Notes: a model not told the origin generated them from the sequence alone. Positions 1 to 7,361 are shown, numbered from the stretch's first letter. The stretch is DNA of 12,362 bases from Candidatus Dormiibacterota bacterium (GCA_019234035.1 JAFALX010000298.1:1-12362), one strand, 5' to 3'. Numbers and translations are program-made.

Positions 1-559
1 AGCGCCGCTGGATCGCCAGCCCGCTGGCGAGCGTCTCGAGGCACCCATGGCCGCCACAGTGGCACGGTGGACCGTCCAACCACGCCGGCCACAGCACCTG
101 GTGGCCGCCCTCGGTGTCCTGCCGGGTGCGCACGATGGCGCCGTCGCGCACCACGCCGGTGCCGATGCCGGTCGACACCGTGAAGTAGACGACCGTCCGC
201 ACGCCGCGCCCGGCACCGAGCCGCGCCTCGGCCAGGCCCGCGCAGTTTGCGTCATTCTCGACAACAACGGGACAGCCGAACCGGCCGGTGAGCCCGGCGG
301 TGAGGTCCAGGTGGTGCCATGCGCGGGGCATGCCGGGCGGGTTCAGCAGCGCGCCGTGCTGGCGATCGAACGGCCCCGGCGCCGAGATGCCGATGGCATC
401 CGGCCGGCGATCGTCGGTGACGTCGCGCACCAGATCGGAGAGGGCGCGCATCGGGTCGGTCGCGGGCGTCGGCACGCGCACGACCGGACCGAGGGTGCCG
501 CCCGGCAGCGTGGCCGCCGCGGCGAGCTTGGTCCCGCCGATGTCGAGGAGCGCGATCAC
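1..559 (-). CDS. ROK-family sugar kinase (glucokinase-like), N-terminal part
   Basis: Reading leftward from a GTG at 559 gives 186 residues before the window edge, so roughly the last 100-130 residues of a usual ROK protein (about 300) are missing. Seen: the N-terminal phosphate loop LLDIGGTK (residues 4-11), GISAPGPFD (57-65), VENDAN (100-105) with the likely catalytic Asp103, the glycine-rich STGIGTG (129-135), EGGH (150-153), and the ROK zinc motif CHCGGHGCLE (166-175). His153 with Cys166, Cys168 and Cys173 would bind zinc. The family phosphorylates glucose or related hexoses with ATP in the cytoplasm; some members are transcriptional repressors, but no N-terminal helix-turn-helix precedes the kinase fold here, which favours an enzyme. 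The GTG is chosen because it immediately precedes the conserved strand and no ATG or GTG lies upstream in frame before coaX. The gene is divergent from coaX with 34 bases between the starts. The exact sugar is unknown. Confidence 0.9.
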   Translation of the reverse strand, partial: MIALLDIGGTKLAAAATLPGGTLGPVVRVPTPATDPMRALSDLVRDVTDDRRPDAIGISAPGPFDRQHGALLNPPGMPRAWHHLDLTAGLTGRFGCPVVVENDANCAGLAEARLGAGRGVRTVVYFTVSTGIGTGVVRDGAIVRTRQDTEGGHQVLWPAWLDGPPCHCGGHGCLETLASGLAIQRR

Positions 560-580
560 TCCCGCGATGATGCCGCGACC

Positions 581-586
581 TACACT
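581..586 (+). promoter_or_regulatory. Candidate -10 box for coaX (leaderless start)
   Basis: TACACT fits the TAnnnT -10 consensus and ends 7 bases before the coaX ATG at 594. That spacing would place transcription initiation at or next to the start codon, and there is no purine-rich Shine-Dalgarno in the 34-base gap. The -35 position falls inside the divergent ROK gene and shows no strong match. Inferred from sequence only. Confidence 0.45.
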
Positions 587-593
587 CGCCGCG

Positions 594-1358
594 ATGCTGC
601 TGGCCGTCGACGTGGGCAACACCAACATCGTCATGGGGGTCTTCGACGGCGAGCGCCTCGTCGCCGACTACCGCCTGCACACCGACGATCGCTCCACCGG
701 GGATGAGCTCGGGGTGATGGTGACCGACCTGCTCGCCCGGCGCGACATCACCCCGGGCGACGTGCATGCGGTGATGGTCAGCAACGTCGTGCCGACGCTG
801 CAGCGGGCGGTGGACCGGCTCTCCCGCGGCTACTTCGAGCGCGAGCCGCTGATGCTCGGCCCCGGGCTTCGGACCGGGATCAGGATCCGCGTCGACGACC
901 CCCGCGAGGTCGGCGCCGACCGCATCGCCAACGCCGTCGCGGCGCGCCATCTCTACGGGGTGCCGGCGATCCTGGTCGACTTCGGCACCGCGACCACCTT
1001 CGATGCCATCGGCCACGACGGCGACTACCTCGGCGGCGCGATCGCTCCCGGTATCCAGATCAGCCACGACGCGCTGGTGAGCCACGCAGCGCTCCTGAGC
1101 CGTGTGGAGCTGGTGGCGCCGCCCTCGCCGATCGGGCGCAACACGACGACGAGCATGCAGGCCGGGATTGTCTTCGGCTACGTCGGCCTCGTCGAAGGCC
1201 TCGTGGCACGCCTCCAGGCAGAGCTCGGCGGCCGCGCGAACGTGATCGCCACCGGCGGGATCGCTGCACAGCTCGCGCCGCTGATCCACAGCATCGCCGT
1301 CGTCGATGAGCGGCTGACGCTCACCGGCCTGCGGCTGATCTACGAGCAGAACGCGTAA
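594..1358 (+). CDS. coaX: Type III pantothenate kinase
   Basis: This 254-residue protein has the usual length for CoaX. It phosphorylates pantothenate with ATP, the first committed step of coenzyme A synthesis, in the cytoplasm. Seen: the N-terminal ASKHA phosphate loop DVGNTN (residues 6-11), GADRIANA (107-114) with Asp109, the second nucleotide-binding stretch VDFGTATT (128-135) with Asp129, the glycine-rich GGAIAPGI (147-154), the NTTTSMQAGI segment (183-192) and the late ATGGIAAQL (219-227). Known of the family: it is a dimer that needs a monovalent cation and escapes CoA feedback inhibition. A longer reading frame extends upstream to 288, but that part is antisense to the ROK kinase and unlike CoaX, so the ATG at 594 beside the phosphate loop is chosen. 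It is followed by 239 noncoding bases and then dus. Confidence 0.97.
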   Translation: MLLAVDVGNTNIVMGVFDGERLVADYRLHTDDRSTGDELGVMVTDLLARRDITPGDVHAVMVSNVVPTLQRAVDRLSRGYFEREPLMLGPGLRTGIRIRVDDPREVGADRIANAVAARHLYGVPAILVDFGTATTFDAIGHDGDYLGGAIAPGIQISHDALVSHAALLSRVELVAPPSPIGRNTTTSMQAGIVFGYVGLVEGLVARLQAELGGRANVIATGGIAAQLAPLIHSIAVVDERLTLTGLRLIYEQNA

Positions 1359-1379
1359 GCGCCGCGCAGAGACGTCGAG

Positions 1380-1406
1380 CCGCGAGACCGGCAGTGGTCG
1401 TCGCGG
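1380..1406 (+). terminator. Hairpin downstream of coaX
   Basis: CCGCGA (1380-1385) pairs with TCGCGG (1401-1406), and GACC (1386-1389) pairs with GGTC (1396-1399) with one bulged base (1400) and a 6-base loop. It lies 21 bases after the coaX stop. No T-run follows, so it would be a U-less terminator or simply a stem. Confidence 0.3.
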
Positions 1407-1490
1407 AGAACGGCACACTGCGCGACACCACGGGCGTCAGGCCCCCTCCCTATCGGTGCAGCAAGCGGGAGTCGGCGGATCTCCGAGGCG

Positions 1491-1509
1491 CGGGCCCCAG
1501 TGGGGCCCG
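1491..1509 (+). terminator. Perfect GC hairpin in the coaX-dus gap
   Basis: CGGGCCCC (1491-1498) and GGGGCCCG (1502-1509) form a perfect 8-bp stem around a 3-base loop, with a possible outer GCG/CGC extension. There is no T-tract. It sits 88 bases before dus and ends upstream of the dus -10 box, so it could separate the coaX and dus transcripts. Confidence 0.35.
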
Positions 1510-1585
1510 ACGCGCTGGTCGCGCGGAGCGGTGTGCCGTTCCGCGTCCTGACCACGACGCCGCGGCTCAACCTGCAGGGCTCCCT

Positions 1586-1591
1586 TACGAT
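1586..1591 (+). promoter_or_regulatory. Candidate -10 box for dus (leaderless start)
   Basis: TACGAT matches TAnnnT and ends 6 bases before the ATG at 1598; a GTG directly precedes that ATG in frame. There is no Shine-Dalgarno. This is the same arrangement as at coaX, which makes leaderless transcription the likely reading of both. The -35 element is not clear. Confidence 0.45.
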
Positions 1592-1597
1592 GGCGTG

Positions 1598-2635
1598 ATG
1601 ACGCTTGCGGCGATCGCTCGCGCTCCGCGGATCGGGCCGATCCAGTTGAGCTCGCCGGTGGTCGTGGCCCCGATGGTCGGGGTGACCGACGTGCCGACAC
1701 GGGCGCTGGCGCACGAGCTCGGCGCCGCATTGGTGTGTTGCGAGATGACGGCGTCCGAGGCGGTGGTCCGGAGCACGGATGCCGCGATGGCCCTGCTCGA
1801 CTTCCCGGGGGACGTGCGGCCGGCGGCGGCGCAGCTGGTGGGCGGGGACGCCACGGTGATGGCGGAGGCGGCGCGGGTGTGCGTGGCACGGGGCGCCCAG
1901 ATCGTCGACGTCAATCTCGGCTGTCCCGTGCCCAAGGTGGTCAATCGCGGCAGCGGGGCCGCCCTCGCTCGCGACATCCACGCCACAGCTCAGGTGATCG
2001 AGGCCATGGTCCGGGCCGTGCCCGTTCCCGTCACGGCGAAGATGCGGCTCGGCTGGGACCACAACACGATCAACGCGCCGGAGCTGGCCCGCGCCCTCCA
2101 GGACGCCGGTGCGGCGGCCGTGTCGGTGCACGGCCGCACCCGCAACCAGAAGTATCAGGGCCGCGCCGACTGGGCCGAGATCGCGAGGGTCAAGGAGGCC
2201 GTGCAGATTCCGGTGTTCGGGAGCGGCGATGTCGACGACGCGGATCTCGCCGCGGAGCGTGTGCGTTCTGGAGTCGTGGACGGCGTTGTCGTTGCGCGAG
2301 GCCTGCTCGGCAATCTGTGGTTCGTGCATCAGCTGGTGACACTGCTCACGTCCGGCGAGCGCGTCGCCGACCTCAGCTTCGCCGAACGCATCGCGTTGAC
2401 ACGGCGCCACGTCGAGAAGCTGTGCGCGCATCACGGCGACGAACGCGCACTGCGCATCGGGCGGAAATACGTCGCGTGGGCCGTGAAGGGATGCAACGGC
2501 GCCGCGCGGTTGCGTGCACGCGTTCAGGAGATGGACACGCGCGAGCGTCTCGACGCGCTGCTCGACTCGGCCGTCCGCGCGGGTCTCGGACCTGGGGGGT
2601 GGTACCGGCCCGCCTTCACCAGCGGCGAAGGCTGA
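1598..2635 (+). CDS. dusB: tRNA-dihydrouridine synthase (DusB-like)
   Basis: This 345-residue protein has a normal length for the family. It is a flavin (FMN) enzyme that reduces specific uridines of tRNA to dihydrouridine using NADPH. Seen: APMVGVTD (24-31) at the start of the TIM barrel, VDVNLGCPVPKVV (103-115) with the catalytic Cys109, TAKMRLGWD (146-154), VSVHGRTRNQKYQGRADW (175-192) contributing FMN contacts, VFGSGDV (206-212) and VVARGLLGN (231-239). Family members usually read NGDI and ARGxxGNPW at the last two sites; here they are SGDV and GNLW, conservative oddities. The C-terminal helical domain that binds tRNA follows. The start at 1598 is chosen because upstream residues in the same frame are not family-like and a -10 box lies just before it. 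Dus next to lysS is a common neighbourhood, and that supports DusB over other Dus types. Confidence 0.95.
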   Translation: MTLAAIARAPRIGPIQLSSPVVVAPMVGVTDVPTRALAHELGAALVCCEMTASEAVVRSTDAAMALLDFPGDVRPAAAQLVGGDATVMAEAARVCVARGAQIVDVNLGCPVPKVVNRGSGAALARDIHATAQVIEAMVRAVPVPVTAKMRLGWDHNTINAPELARALQDAGAAAVSVHGRTRNQKYQGRADWAEIARVKEAVQIPVFGSGDVDDADLAAERVRSGVVDGVVVARGLLGNLWFVHQLVTLLTSGERVADLSFAERIALTRRHVEKLCAHHGDERALRIGRKYVAWAVKGCNGAARLRARVQEMDTRERLDALLDSAVRAGLGPGGWYRPAFTSGEG

Positions 2636-2670
2636 TCGTCGCAAGGCCGCGGCAAACCCCTGTCTGGATA

Positions 2671-2746
2671 AGAAAAAAGGGCGCCCCTGGAGAGCAAGGA
2701 CGCCCCGAGAGGGGGGGCAAAAAGGGTCACAGCAGGGCCGTGTGCT
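2671..2746 (-). ncRNA. Candidate small RNA or attenuator, opposite strand of the dus-greA gap
   Basis: A consensus-like promoter (see 2751-2779) fires leftward here, and about 75 bases later a hairpin followed by six Ts would stop transcription. The likely first base is a purine at 2746, 2745 or 2743. The predicted RNA is C-rich and has a 5-prime stem, CAGCA with TGCTG. It also has a second stem, GCCCC (2718-2714) with GGGGC (2706-2702), which shares bases with the terminator stem, so the two are mutually exclusive as in an attenuator. No open reading frame is convincing within it and I do not recognise an RNA family. No gene follows on this strand, which favours a free small RNA over a leader. 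Not a 6C RNA by eye, since its C-run is partly paired. Confidence 0.45.
2673..2705 (-). terminator. Rho-independent terminator of the leftward transcript
   Basis: On the minus strand GGGCGTCC (2705-2698) pairs with GGGCGCCC (2686-2679), 8 bp with one G-U, around an 11-base loop, followed directly by six Ts (2678-2673). Read on the plus strand the same hairpin follows dus but lacks a T-tract, so at best it is a weak terminator for dus. Confidence 0.65.
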
Positions 2747-2750
2747 GGAG

Positions 2751-2779
2751 ATGATAGCGAAGATGTCAGATGTCGTCAA
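2751..2779 (-). promoter_or_regulatory. Sigma-70-type promoter pointing left
   Basis: On the minus strand TTGACG (2779-2774) and TATCAT (2756-2751) are separated by exactly 17 bases, close to the housekeeping consensus TTGACA-17-TATAAT. No annotated gene begins downstream on this strand; instead a terminator follows. It is back to back with the greA promoter region. Confidence 0.6.
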
Positions 2780-2824
2780 GGGCCCGCTGAATAGTTGTCG
2801 CAACCGTCACAGCGCGGCGGGGCC

Positions 2825-2830
2825 TATACT
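2825..2830 (+). promoter_or_regulatory. Candidate -10 box for greA
   Basis: TATACT is a near-consensus -10 element about 67 bases before the greA ATG, implying a 5-prime leader of about 60 bases. The -35 site is weak: TTGTCG at 2795-2800 is 24 bases away, too far for a classic pair. A purine-rich GAGAGAG (2884-2890) ending 6 bases before the ATG would serve as ribosome binding site, so unlike coaX and dus this gene has a leader. Confidence 0.5.
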
Positions 2831-2896
2831 CGCGTGTCCCCTGACCGCCGTGCGGGCGAGGGATGGACGGTAGGGATGAGGTAGAGAGAGTCATCT

Positions 2897-3358
2897 ATGG
2901 ACAAACCAGTTCTACTTACCAAGGACGGCATCACCAAGCTCGAGCGTGAGCTCGACGAGCTTCGGACGGTGCGCCGGGCGGAGGTCGCCGAGCGCATCAA
3001 ATATGCCAAGGACTTCGGCGACATCTCCGAGAACGCCGAATACGAGGAGGCGAAGAACGAGCAGGGCATGGTCGAGGGACGCATCCTCGTCCTCGAGAAC
3101 ATGCTCCGCAATGTCGTCGTCATCGAGGAGGGCGGCAGCGCCGGCGTGATCGGCGTGGGCTCCATCGTCGAGTTGCAGGACGAGTTCGGAAAGCAGAGCT
3201 TCACGATCGTCGGCCCCGCCGAGGTGGATGTCGCCAACGGCCGCATCTCGCTGGAGTCCCCGGTGGGGAAGGCGCTCCTCGGGCACAAGGTCGGCGACGA
3301 GGTCGAGGTGCAGAGCCCGGCCGGCGAGCGGAAGGTGAAGATCTCCAAGATCCGCTGA
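2897..3358 (+). CDS. greA: Transcription elongation factor GreA
   Basis: This 153-residue protein is close to the typical 155-160. GreA enters the secondary channel of RNA polymerase and stimulates cleavage of backtracked transcripts. Seen: an N-terminal coiled coil (about residues 10-75) carrying the signature GDISENAEYEEAKNEQ (41-56), whose Asp42 and Glu45 match the acidic tip residues that hold the catalytic magnesium. The C-terminal FKBP-like domain follows, with GSIVELQDEF (87-96), the SPVGKALLGHKVGDEV stretch (120-135) and a closing VKISKIR. Start: ATG at 2897 with a purine-rich ribosome binding site. It has its own promoter-like -10 box and is followed after 68 bases by lysS, so it may head the lysS-serS transcript or be separate from it. 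Confidence 0.97.
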   Translation: MDKPVLLTKDGITKLERELDELRTVRRAEVAERIKYAKDFGDISENAEYEEAKNEQGMVEGRILVLENMLRNVVVIEEGGSAGVIGVGSIVELQDEFGKQSFTIVGPAEVDVANGRISLESPVGKALLGHKVGDEVEVQSPAGERKVKISKIR

Positions 3359-3426
3359 TCGCCGGCGGCGGCGGAACGCCGCGGCGAGCCGCGAGCGCGG
3401 CCGCGGTTTGGCGAAGATAGGCTCAC

Positions 3427-4980
3427 ATGCCGGGCGACGATCTCTTTGCCGAGCGCCTGCGCAAGGTTGAGAAGCTCCGGGCCGAAGGGGTCCCGGTCTA
3501 CCAGATCGACTTCTCGCCGAGCGCGTCCATTGCCGAAGCGCGCGCCCGCGCCGGCGGCGGGGCGGAGGACGCCGTGTCCGTCGCCGGCCGCATCATGCGG
3601 TTGCGCCCGCAGGGCGGCGCCGCCTTCGCAGACCTCGAGGACGAGTCGGGGCGGATGCAGATCTGGCTGAGGGCGGATCACATGGGCGACGCCTACCGCA
3701 TCGTCGGCAGCCTCGATCTCGGCGACATCGTCGGTGTCGCCGGCACGCTCACCAAGACACGTCGCGGCGAGCCGTCGGTGCTCGCCGACAGCGCCACGCT
3801 GCTGGTGAAGGCACTGCATCCACCGCCGGAGAAGTTCCACGGGTTGCAGGACCAGGAGACGCGCTCGCGCAAGCGCTATCTCGACCTGCTGAGCAGCGAG
3901 GACTCGAGGCGCCACTTCGCCACGCGCACGACGATTCTGCGTTCGCTGCGACGCACCCTCGACAGCCGCGGCTTCCTCGAGGTCGAGACGCCGATTCTGC
4001 AGACCATCGCGGGTGGCGGCGCGGCGGTGCCGTTCATGGCGCATTGGAACGCGCTGCACACCGACGTGTACCTGCGCATCGCAATCGAGCTGCACCTGAA
4101 GCGACTTCTCGTCGGCGGGTATGCACGCGTGTACGAGATCGGACGCGTCTTCCGCAACGAGGGGCTTTCCCCGCGCCACAACCCCGAGTTCACGCTGCTC
4201 GAGGCGTACCAGGCGTACGCGACGTACGACGACATGCGCGTGCTCACCGAGGCGCTCGTCGTCGATGCGGCGTCCGCGGCGGGGCCGCAACCGCAGACCG
4301 ACGACGCCGGCGAGCCGCCGTGCGAGAACCCGATGCTGCGTCGCTTCGCCGGACGCACCATCGATCTCACCCCGCCGTATGCGGCGCGTCGTATGGCGGA
4401 CCTGATTGAGGAGCAGCTCGGCGTGGACGTGGTCGACCGTTGGGACGACATGTACCGCGTGGCCAGAGAGCTCGGCGTGGATGTCCCCGCAGGTCACGGC
4501 CCCGGCGCGGTGATGCTCGAGATCTACGAGCAGCTCGTCGAACCGGCCATCTCGGATCCCACGTTTGTGCTCGACTACCCCGCGGAGGTGTCGCCGCTCG
4601 CCCGCAAGCGCAAGGACGATCCGCGATTCGTCGAGCGCTTCGAGCTCGTCGTGGCCGGCCGCGAGCTGGCCAACGCCTTCAGCGAGCTCAACGATCCGAT
4701 CGATCAGCGGCGTCGCTTCGCAGAGCAGGCCGCGATGCGCGCGGCGGGTGACGACGAGATACCGCCGATCGACGAGGACTTCCTGGAAGCGCTCGAGGTG
4801 GGCATGCCGCCTGCCGGCGGGCTCGGCGTCGGCGTCGACCGCCTCGTGCAGCTGCTCACCGGTGCCGGCAGCATCCGCGATGTGCTTCTCTTCCCCACGA
4901 TGCGGCCGCAGCATCGCACGGCGATCGCGCACGAACCGCTCGCGCATGAGTCGCCGAGCGAGCGCGCAGAGGAGGGCTGA
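3427..4980 (+). CDS. lysS: Lysyl-tRNA synthetase, class II
   Basis: This 517-residue cytoplasmic enzyme activates lysine with ATP and charges tRNA-Lys. Seen: an N-terminal helix, then the OB-fold anticodon-binding domain (about 50-128), the RKRYLDLL segment (148-155), class II motif 1 around FLEVETPIL (183-191), motif 2 RVFRNEGLSPRHNPEFT (240-256) with the ATP-contacting Arg243 and Glu245, GRELANAFSELNDPIDQR (411-428), and motif 3 GGLGVGVDRLVQLLT (464-478) with Arg472. All catalytic blocks are present, so it should be active. The last 20 residues after LLFPTMRPQ form a short hydrophilic tail beyond the usual end. The start ATG at 3427 has no Shine-Dalgarno; a TAGGCT just 3 bases upstream is too close to be a standard -10. 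The 68 bases before it are GC-rich with possible hairpins. serS follows after 6 bases. Confidence 0.98.
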   Translation: MPGDDLFAERLRKVEKLRAEGVPVYQIDFSPSASIAEARARAGGGAEDAVSVAGRIMRLRPQGGAAFADLEDESGRMQIWLRADHMGDAYRIVGSLDLGDIVGVAGTLTKTRRGEPSVLADSATLLVKALHPPPEKFHGLQDQETRSRKRYLDLLSSEDSRRHFATRTTILRSLRRTLDSRGFLEVETPILQTIAGGGAAVPFMAHWNALHTDVYLRIAIELHLKRLLVGGYARVYEIGRVFRNEGLSPRHNPEFTLLEAYQAYATYDDMRVLTEALVVDAASAAGPQPQTDDAGEPPCENPMLRRFAGRTIDLTPPYAARRMADLIEEQLGVDVVDRWDDMYRVARELGVDVPAGHGPGAVMLEIYEQLVEPAISDPTFVLDYPAEVSPLARKRKDDPRFVERFELVVAGRELANAFSELNDPIDQRRRFAEQAAMRAAGDDEIPPIDEDFLEALEVGMPPAGGLGVGVDRLVQLLTGAGSIRDVLLFPTMRPQHRTAIAHEPLAHESPSERAEEG

Positions 4981-4986
4981 GGCTCG

Positions 4987-6246
4987 GTGCTGTCGCTGCA
5001 GCGCATTCGTGACGACCCGGAGAGCGTGCGCGAGGGCGCGCGCCGCAAGGGCGAGAGTGCTCCCGTCGACGAGATTCTTGCGCTCGACGAGCGCGCCCGC
5101 GCGTTGCGTGCGTCGGTGGAAGGCGCTCGAGCCGAGCAGAAGCGGGCGTCGCGCGAGCTGCGCGGCGCACCGACCGACGAGCAGCGCGCACAGCTCGACG
5201 CGCTGAAGCAGCGCATCCAGGCGGAGGAAGCCGACCTCGCCGAACTGGAAACGCGAATTGCGACGCTGCTGCTCGAGGTGCCCAACATCCCCCACGAGTC
5301 GGTACCCATCGGCCGCGATGAGTGGGAGAACGTCGTGGTGCGTACGTGGGGTGAGGCACCACATTTCAACTTCACGCCGCTGCCGCACTACGAGATCGGC
5401 GAGCGACTCGGGATCTTCGACTTCGAGCGCGCGGTGAAGCTCAGCGGTTCGCGATTTGTGATCCTGCGTGGCGACGGCGCCCGGCTGCAACGGGCGCTCA
5501 CGGCGTACATGCTCGAGCTCGCGACCACCGAGCACGGATACACGGAGATCGCGCCGCCGTATCTGGTGCGCCGCGACGCGATGCTGGGCACGGCCCAGCT
5601 GCCCAAGTTCGAGGACGACGCGTACCACACCGAGGACGACCTCTTCCTGATCCCCACCGGCGAGGTGCCGCTCACCAACTTGCATTCGGCCGAGATCCTC
5701 GACGGCGCGCAGCTGCCGTTGACCTACGTCGGCTTCACGCCGTGCTGGCGCCGCGAGGCCGGCGCCGCCGGCAAGGACACGCGCGGCTACGTCCGGTTGC
5801 ACCAGTTCGAGAAGGTGGAGATGGTTCGGTTCACCACGCCGGAGGCATCGCTCGACGAGCTCGAGTTGCTGACACAGCATGCCGAAACCGTCCTGCAGCG
5901 GCTCGGCATCCACCATCGCGTGCTGTTGATGTGCACGGGCGACATGGGCTTCGCTCAGTGGAAGAAGTACGACGTCGAGGCCTGGGCGCCGGGGCTCGGG
6001 CGCTGGCTCGAGGTGTCGTCGTGCTCCGTGTTCGCCGACTTCCAGGCGCGGCGGGCCAACATCCGCTTTCGTCGCAGCCCGGGCGACAAGCCCGAGTTCG
6101 TGCACACGCTCAACGGGAGCGGGCTCGCCGTGCCGCGCACCCTGGACGCAATCCTCGAGGCATACCAGGAGGCGGACGGCGGCGTGCGCGTGCCCGAGGT
6201 GCTGCGCCCGTTCATGCGTGGTCAGGAGCGACTCGGCCCGGCGTGA
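4987..6246 (+). CDS. serS: Seryl-tRNA synthetase
   Basis: This 419-residue class II synthetase charges tRNA-Ser (and tRNA-Sec where present) with serine. Seen: the N-terminal start LQRIRDDPESVREG (4-17), a long antiparallel coiled-coil arm (about 30-95) that binds the tRNA variable arm, PNIPHESVP (99-107), the serine-binding TGE (224-226), motif 2 GFTPCWRREAGAAGKDTRG (249-267), and motif 3 NGSGLAVPRTLDAILEAYQ (376-394). The block usually read SSCSNxxDFQARR is SSCSVFADFQARR here (344-356), and the usual AVGRT of motif 3 is AVPRT; both are mild deviations. The start is a GTG at 4987, favoured because it immediately precedes the conserved N-terminus and because GGAGGG lies inside the end of lysS. 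The stop overlaps the next ATG by one base, so translation of the thioesterase is probably coupled. Confidence 0.98.
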   Translation: MLSLQRIRDDPESVREGARRKGESAPVDEILALDERARALRASVEGARAEQKRASRELRGAPTDEQRAQLDALKQRIQAEEADLAELETRIATLLLEVPNIPHESVPIGRDEWENVVVRTWGEAPHFNFTPLPHYEIGERLGIFDFERAVKLSGSRFVILRGDGARLQRALTAYMLELATTEHGYTEIAPPYLVRRDAMLGTAQLPKFEDDAYHTEDDLFLIPTGEVPLTNLHSAEILDGAQLPLTYVGFTPCWRREAGAAGKDTRGYVRLHQFEKVEMVRFTTPEASLDELELLTQHAETVLQRLGIHHRVLLMCTGDMGFAQWKKYDVEAWAPGLGRWLEVSSCSVFADFQARRANIRFRRSPGDKPEFVHTLNGSGLAVPRTLDAILEAYQEADGGVRVPEVLRPFMRGQERLGPA

Positions 6247-6722
6247 TGGACGCGGCATGGCTCAACGACCGCAGCGAGTACCAGCAGAACTTCGTGCACG
6301 GGCTGCGCAACCCGCACGGGCTGCGGCTGCAGTTCGAGCTCGACGGCGATCGCATCTTCACGATGTGGACGCCCGAGGAGCGTCACGCCGGGTTCCCCGG
6401 TTTCGCGCACGGCGGTCTCGTGGCCGCGGCGCTCGATGACGCGATGGGTCGCTGGGCCGCGCTGCACCGGCGATTTCTGGTGACGGCGCGGCTCGAGGTT
6501 CGCTACCGCGATGCCGCGCCGCTCGGAGTGCCGCTGCGTGTCGAGGGCTGGGCGACGCGCCATCAGCGGCGCGCGCTGCACGCGCAGGGAAGGGCCCTGC
6601 TGCCCGACGGGTCGACGATCGCCGAGGCCACGGGCACCTATCTCCCGCTGCCGCCCGCGCTGCAGCAGCGCATGGTCGACGCCTGGCCCGGCTTCGCGGA
6701 ATACCTCGAACAGGCGGGCTGA
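6246..6722 (+). CDS. PaaI-type hotdog-fold thioesterase
   Basis: This 158-residue protein has the size of a single hotdog domain. The segment GFAHGGLVAAALDDAMG (52-68) matches the PaaI/YbgC-like active-site helix, in which the HGG (55-57) and the acidic residues Asp64/Asp65 lie near the thioester. The strand LEVRYRDAAPLGVPLRVEG (83-101) and the late ATGTYLPLP (128-136) complete the fold. Known of the family: hydrolysis of acyl-CoA thioesters in the cytoplasm as dimers or tetramers; the acyl substrate cannot be told from sequence. Its ATG overlaps the serS stop (TGATG) and the CYTH gene follows after 3 bases, so it is embedded in the synthetase operon, possibly as a housekeeping or proofreading-like passenger. 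That role is inference. Confidence 0.88.
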   Translation: MDAAWLNDRSEYQQNFVHGLRNPHGLRLQFELDGDRIFTMWTPEERHAGFPGFAHGGLVAAALDDAMGRWAALHRRFLVTARLEVRYRDAAPLGVPLRVEGWATRHQRRALHAQGRALLPDGSTIAEATGTYLPLPPALQQRMVDAWPGFAEYLEQAG

Positions 6723-6725
6723 GCC

Positions 6726-7361
6726 ATGGCCACGGAACGCGAGTTCAAGTCCGATGTGGCAGAAACGTTCGTGCTGCCGGATCTCGACGGCGTCGCCGGG
6801 CTGCGAGCCAGCGATCGTGGCGTCCGCCGGCTCGATGCCGTCTACTGGGACACTGACGAGCTCCGCCTCATGCACAGCGGCTTCGGCCTGCGCCACCGGA
6901 CCACCGACGGCGGCGCTGTGGTCTGGACCCTCAAGGGCGGCACGCATCGCGAGGGTGACGCGGTCGTGCGCGACGAGTTCGAGGTGCCGGGGACGGCCGA
7001 CGTGATCCCGGCCGAGCTCGCCGCTCGCGTGGCGGCGGTCACCGCGATCGCGGACGTGCACCCTGTCGCACACCTCCACACGGCACGGCACGTGGTCGAT
7101 CTCGATGACGGCGAGCGGCGGTGGGCCGAGGTCGCGGACGACACCGTCAGCGTGCTGCGCGGCGACCGCCTGGTGCACACGTTCCGGGAGGTGGAGGTGG
7201 AGCTCACCGCCGCGGGCGAGGGCACCGCGCAGGACGCGCGCGCCGCGCAGGTGCTGGCCGCGCTCCGCGAGGCCGGCGCGGGCCAGCCGAGCTCGTCGTC
7301 GAAATATGTTCGCGCGTTGCGGGCGCTCGGCTACGACGTGGGCGCAGCCGCCGCCGACTGA
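6726..7361 (+). CDS. CYTH-domain protein (triphosphate tunnel metalloenzyme)
   Basis: This 211-residue protein carries the CYTH hallmark ExExK near its start (Glu4, Glu6, Lys8 in EREFK). Further tunnel residues are seen in YWDTDELRL (40-48), RHRTTDGG (57-64), WTLKGG (67-72) with Lys70, RDEFEV (82-87), and the acidic strand EVEVEL (155-160). The ending SSKYVRAL (191-198) is typical of the longer bacterial members. Known of the family: metal-dependent hydrolysis of inorganic triphosphate, nucleoside triphosphates or thiamine triphosphate, or adenylate cyclase activity. Bacterial stand-alone members are most often inorganic triphosphatases, but the exact substrate here is unknown. The ATG lies 3 bases after the thioesterase stop, so it is the last gene of the lysS-serS run. 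About 560 bases without a firm gene follow. Confidence 0.9.
   Translation: MATEREFKSDVAETFVLPDLDGVAGLRASDRGVRRLDAVYWDTDELRLMHSGFGLRHRTTDGGAVVWTLKGGTHREGDAVVRDEFEVPGTADVIPAELAARVAAVTAIADVHPVAHLHTARHVVDLDDGERRWAEVADDTVSVLRGDRLVHTFREVEVELTAAGEGTAQDARAAQVLAALREAGAGQPSSSSKYVRALRALGYDVGAAAAD

Noticed and set aside
288..593. N-terminal extension of coaX
   Set aside because: It overlaps the ROK kinase on the opposite strand and precedes the conserved phosphate loop that normally starts CoaX.
252..1418. 388-codon minus-strand frame across coaX
   Set aside because: Antisense to coaX and in a different frame from the real ROK kinase on that strand; no family features.
2824..6258. Very long open frame (1144 codons) on the minus strand
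   Set aside because: It is antisense to greA, lysS and serS, which are unambiguous. Its product is Arg/His/Ala-rich without motifs, a usual artefact of GC-rich codon use.
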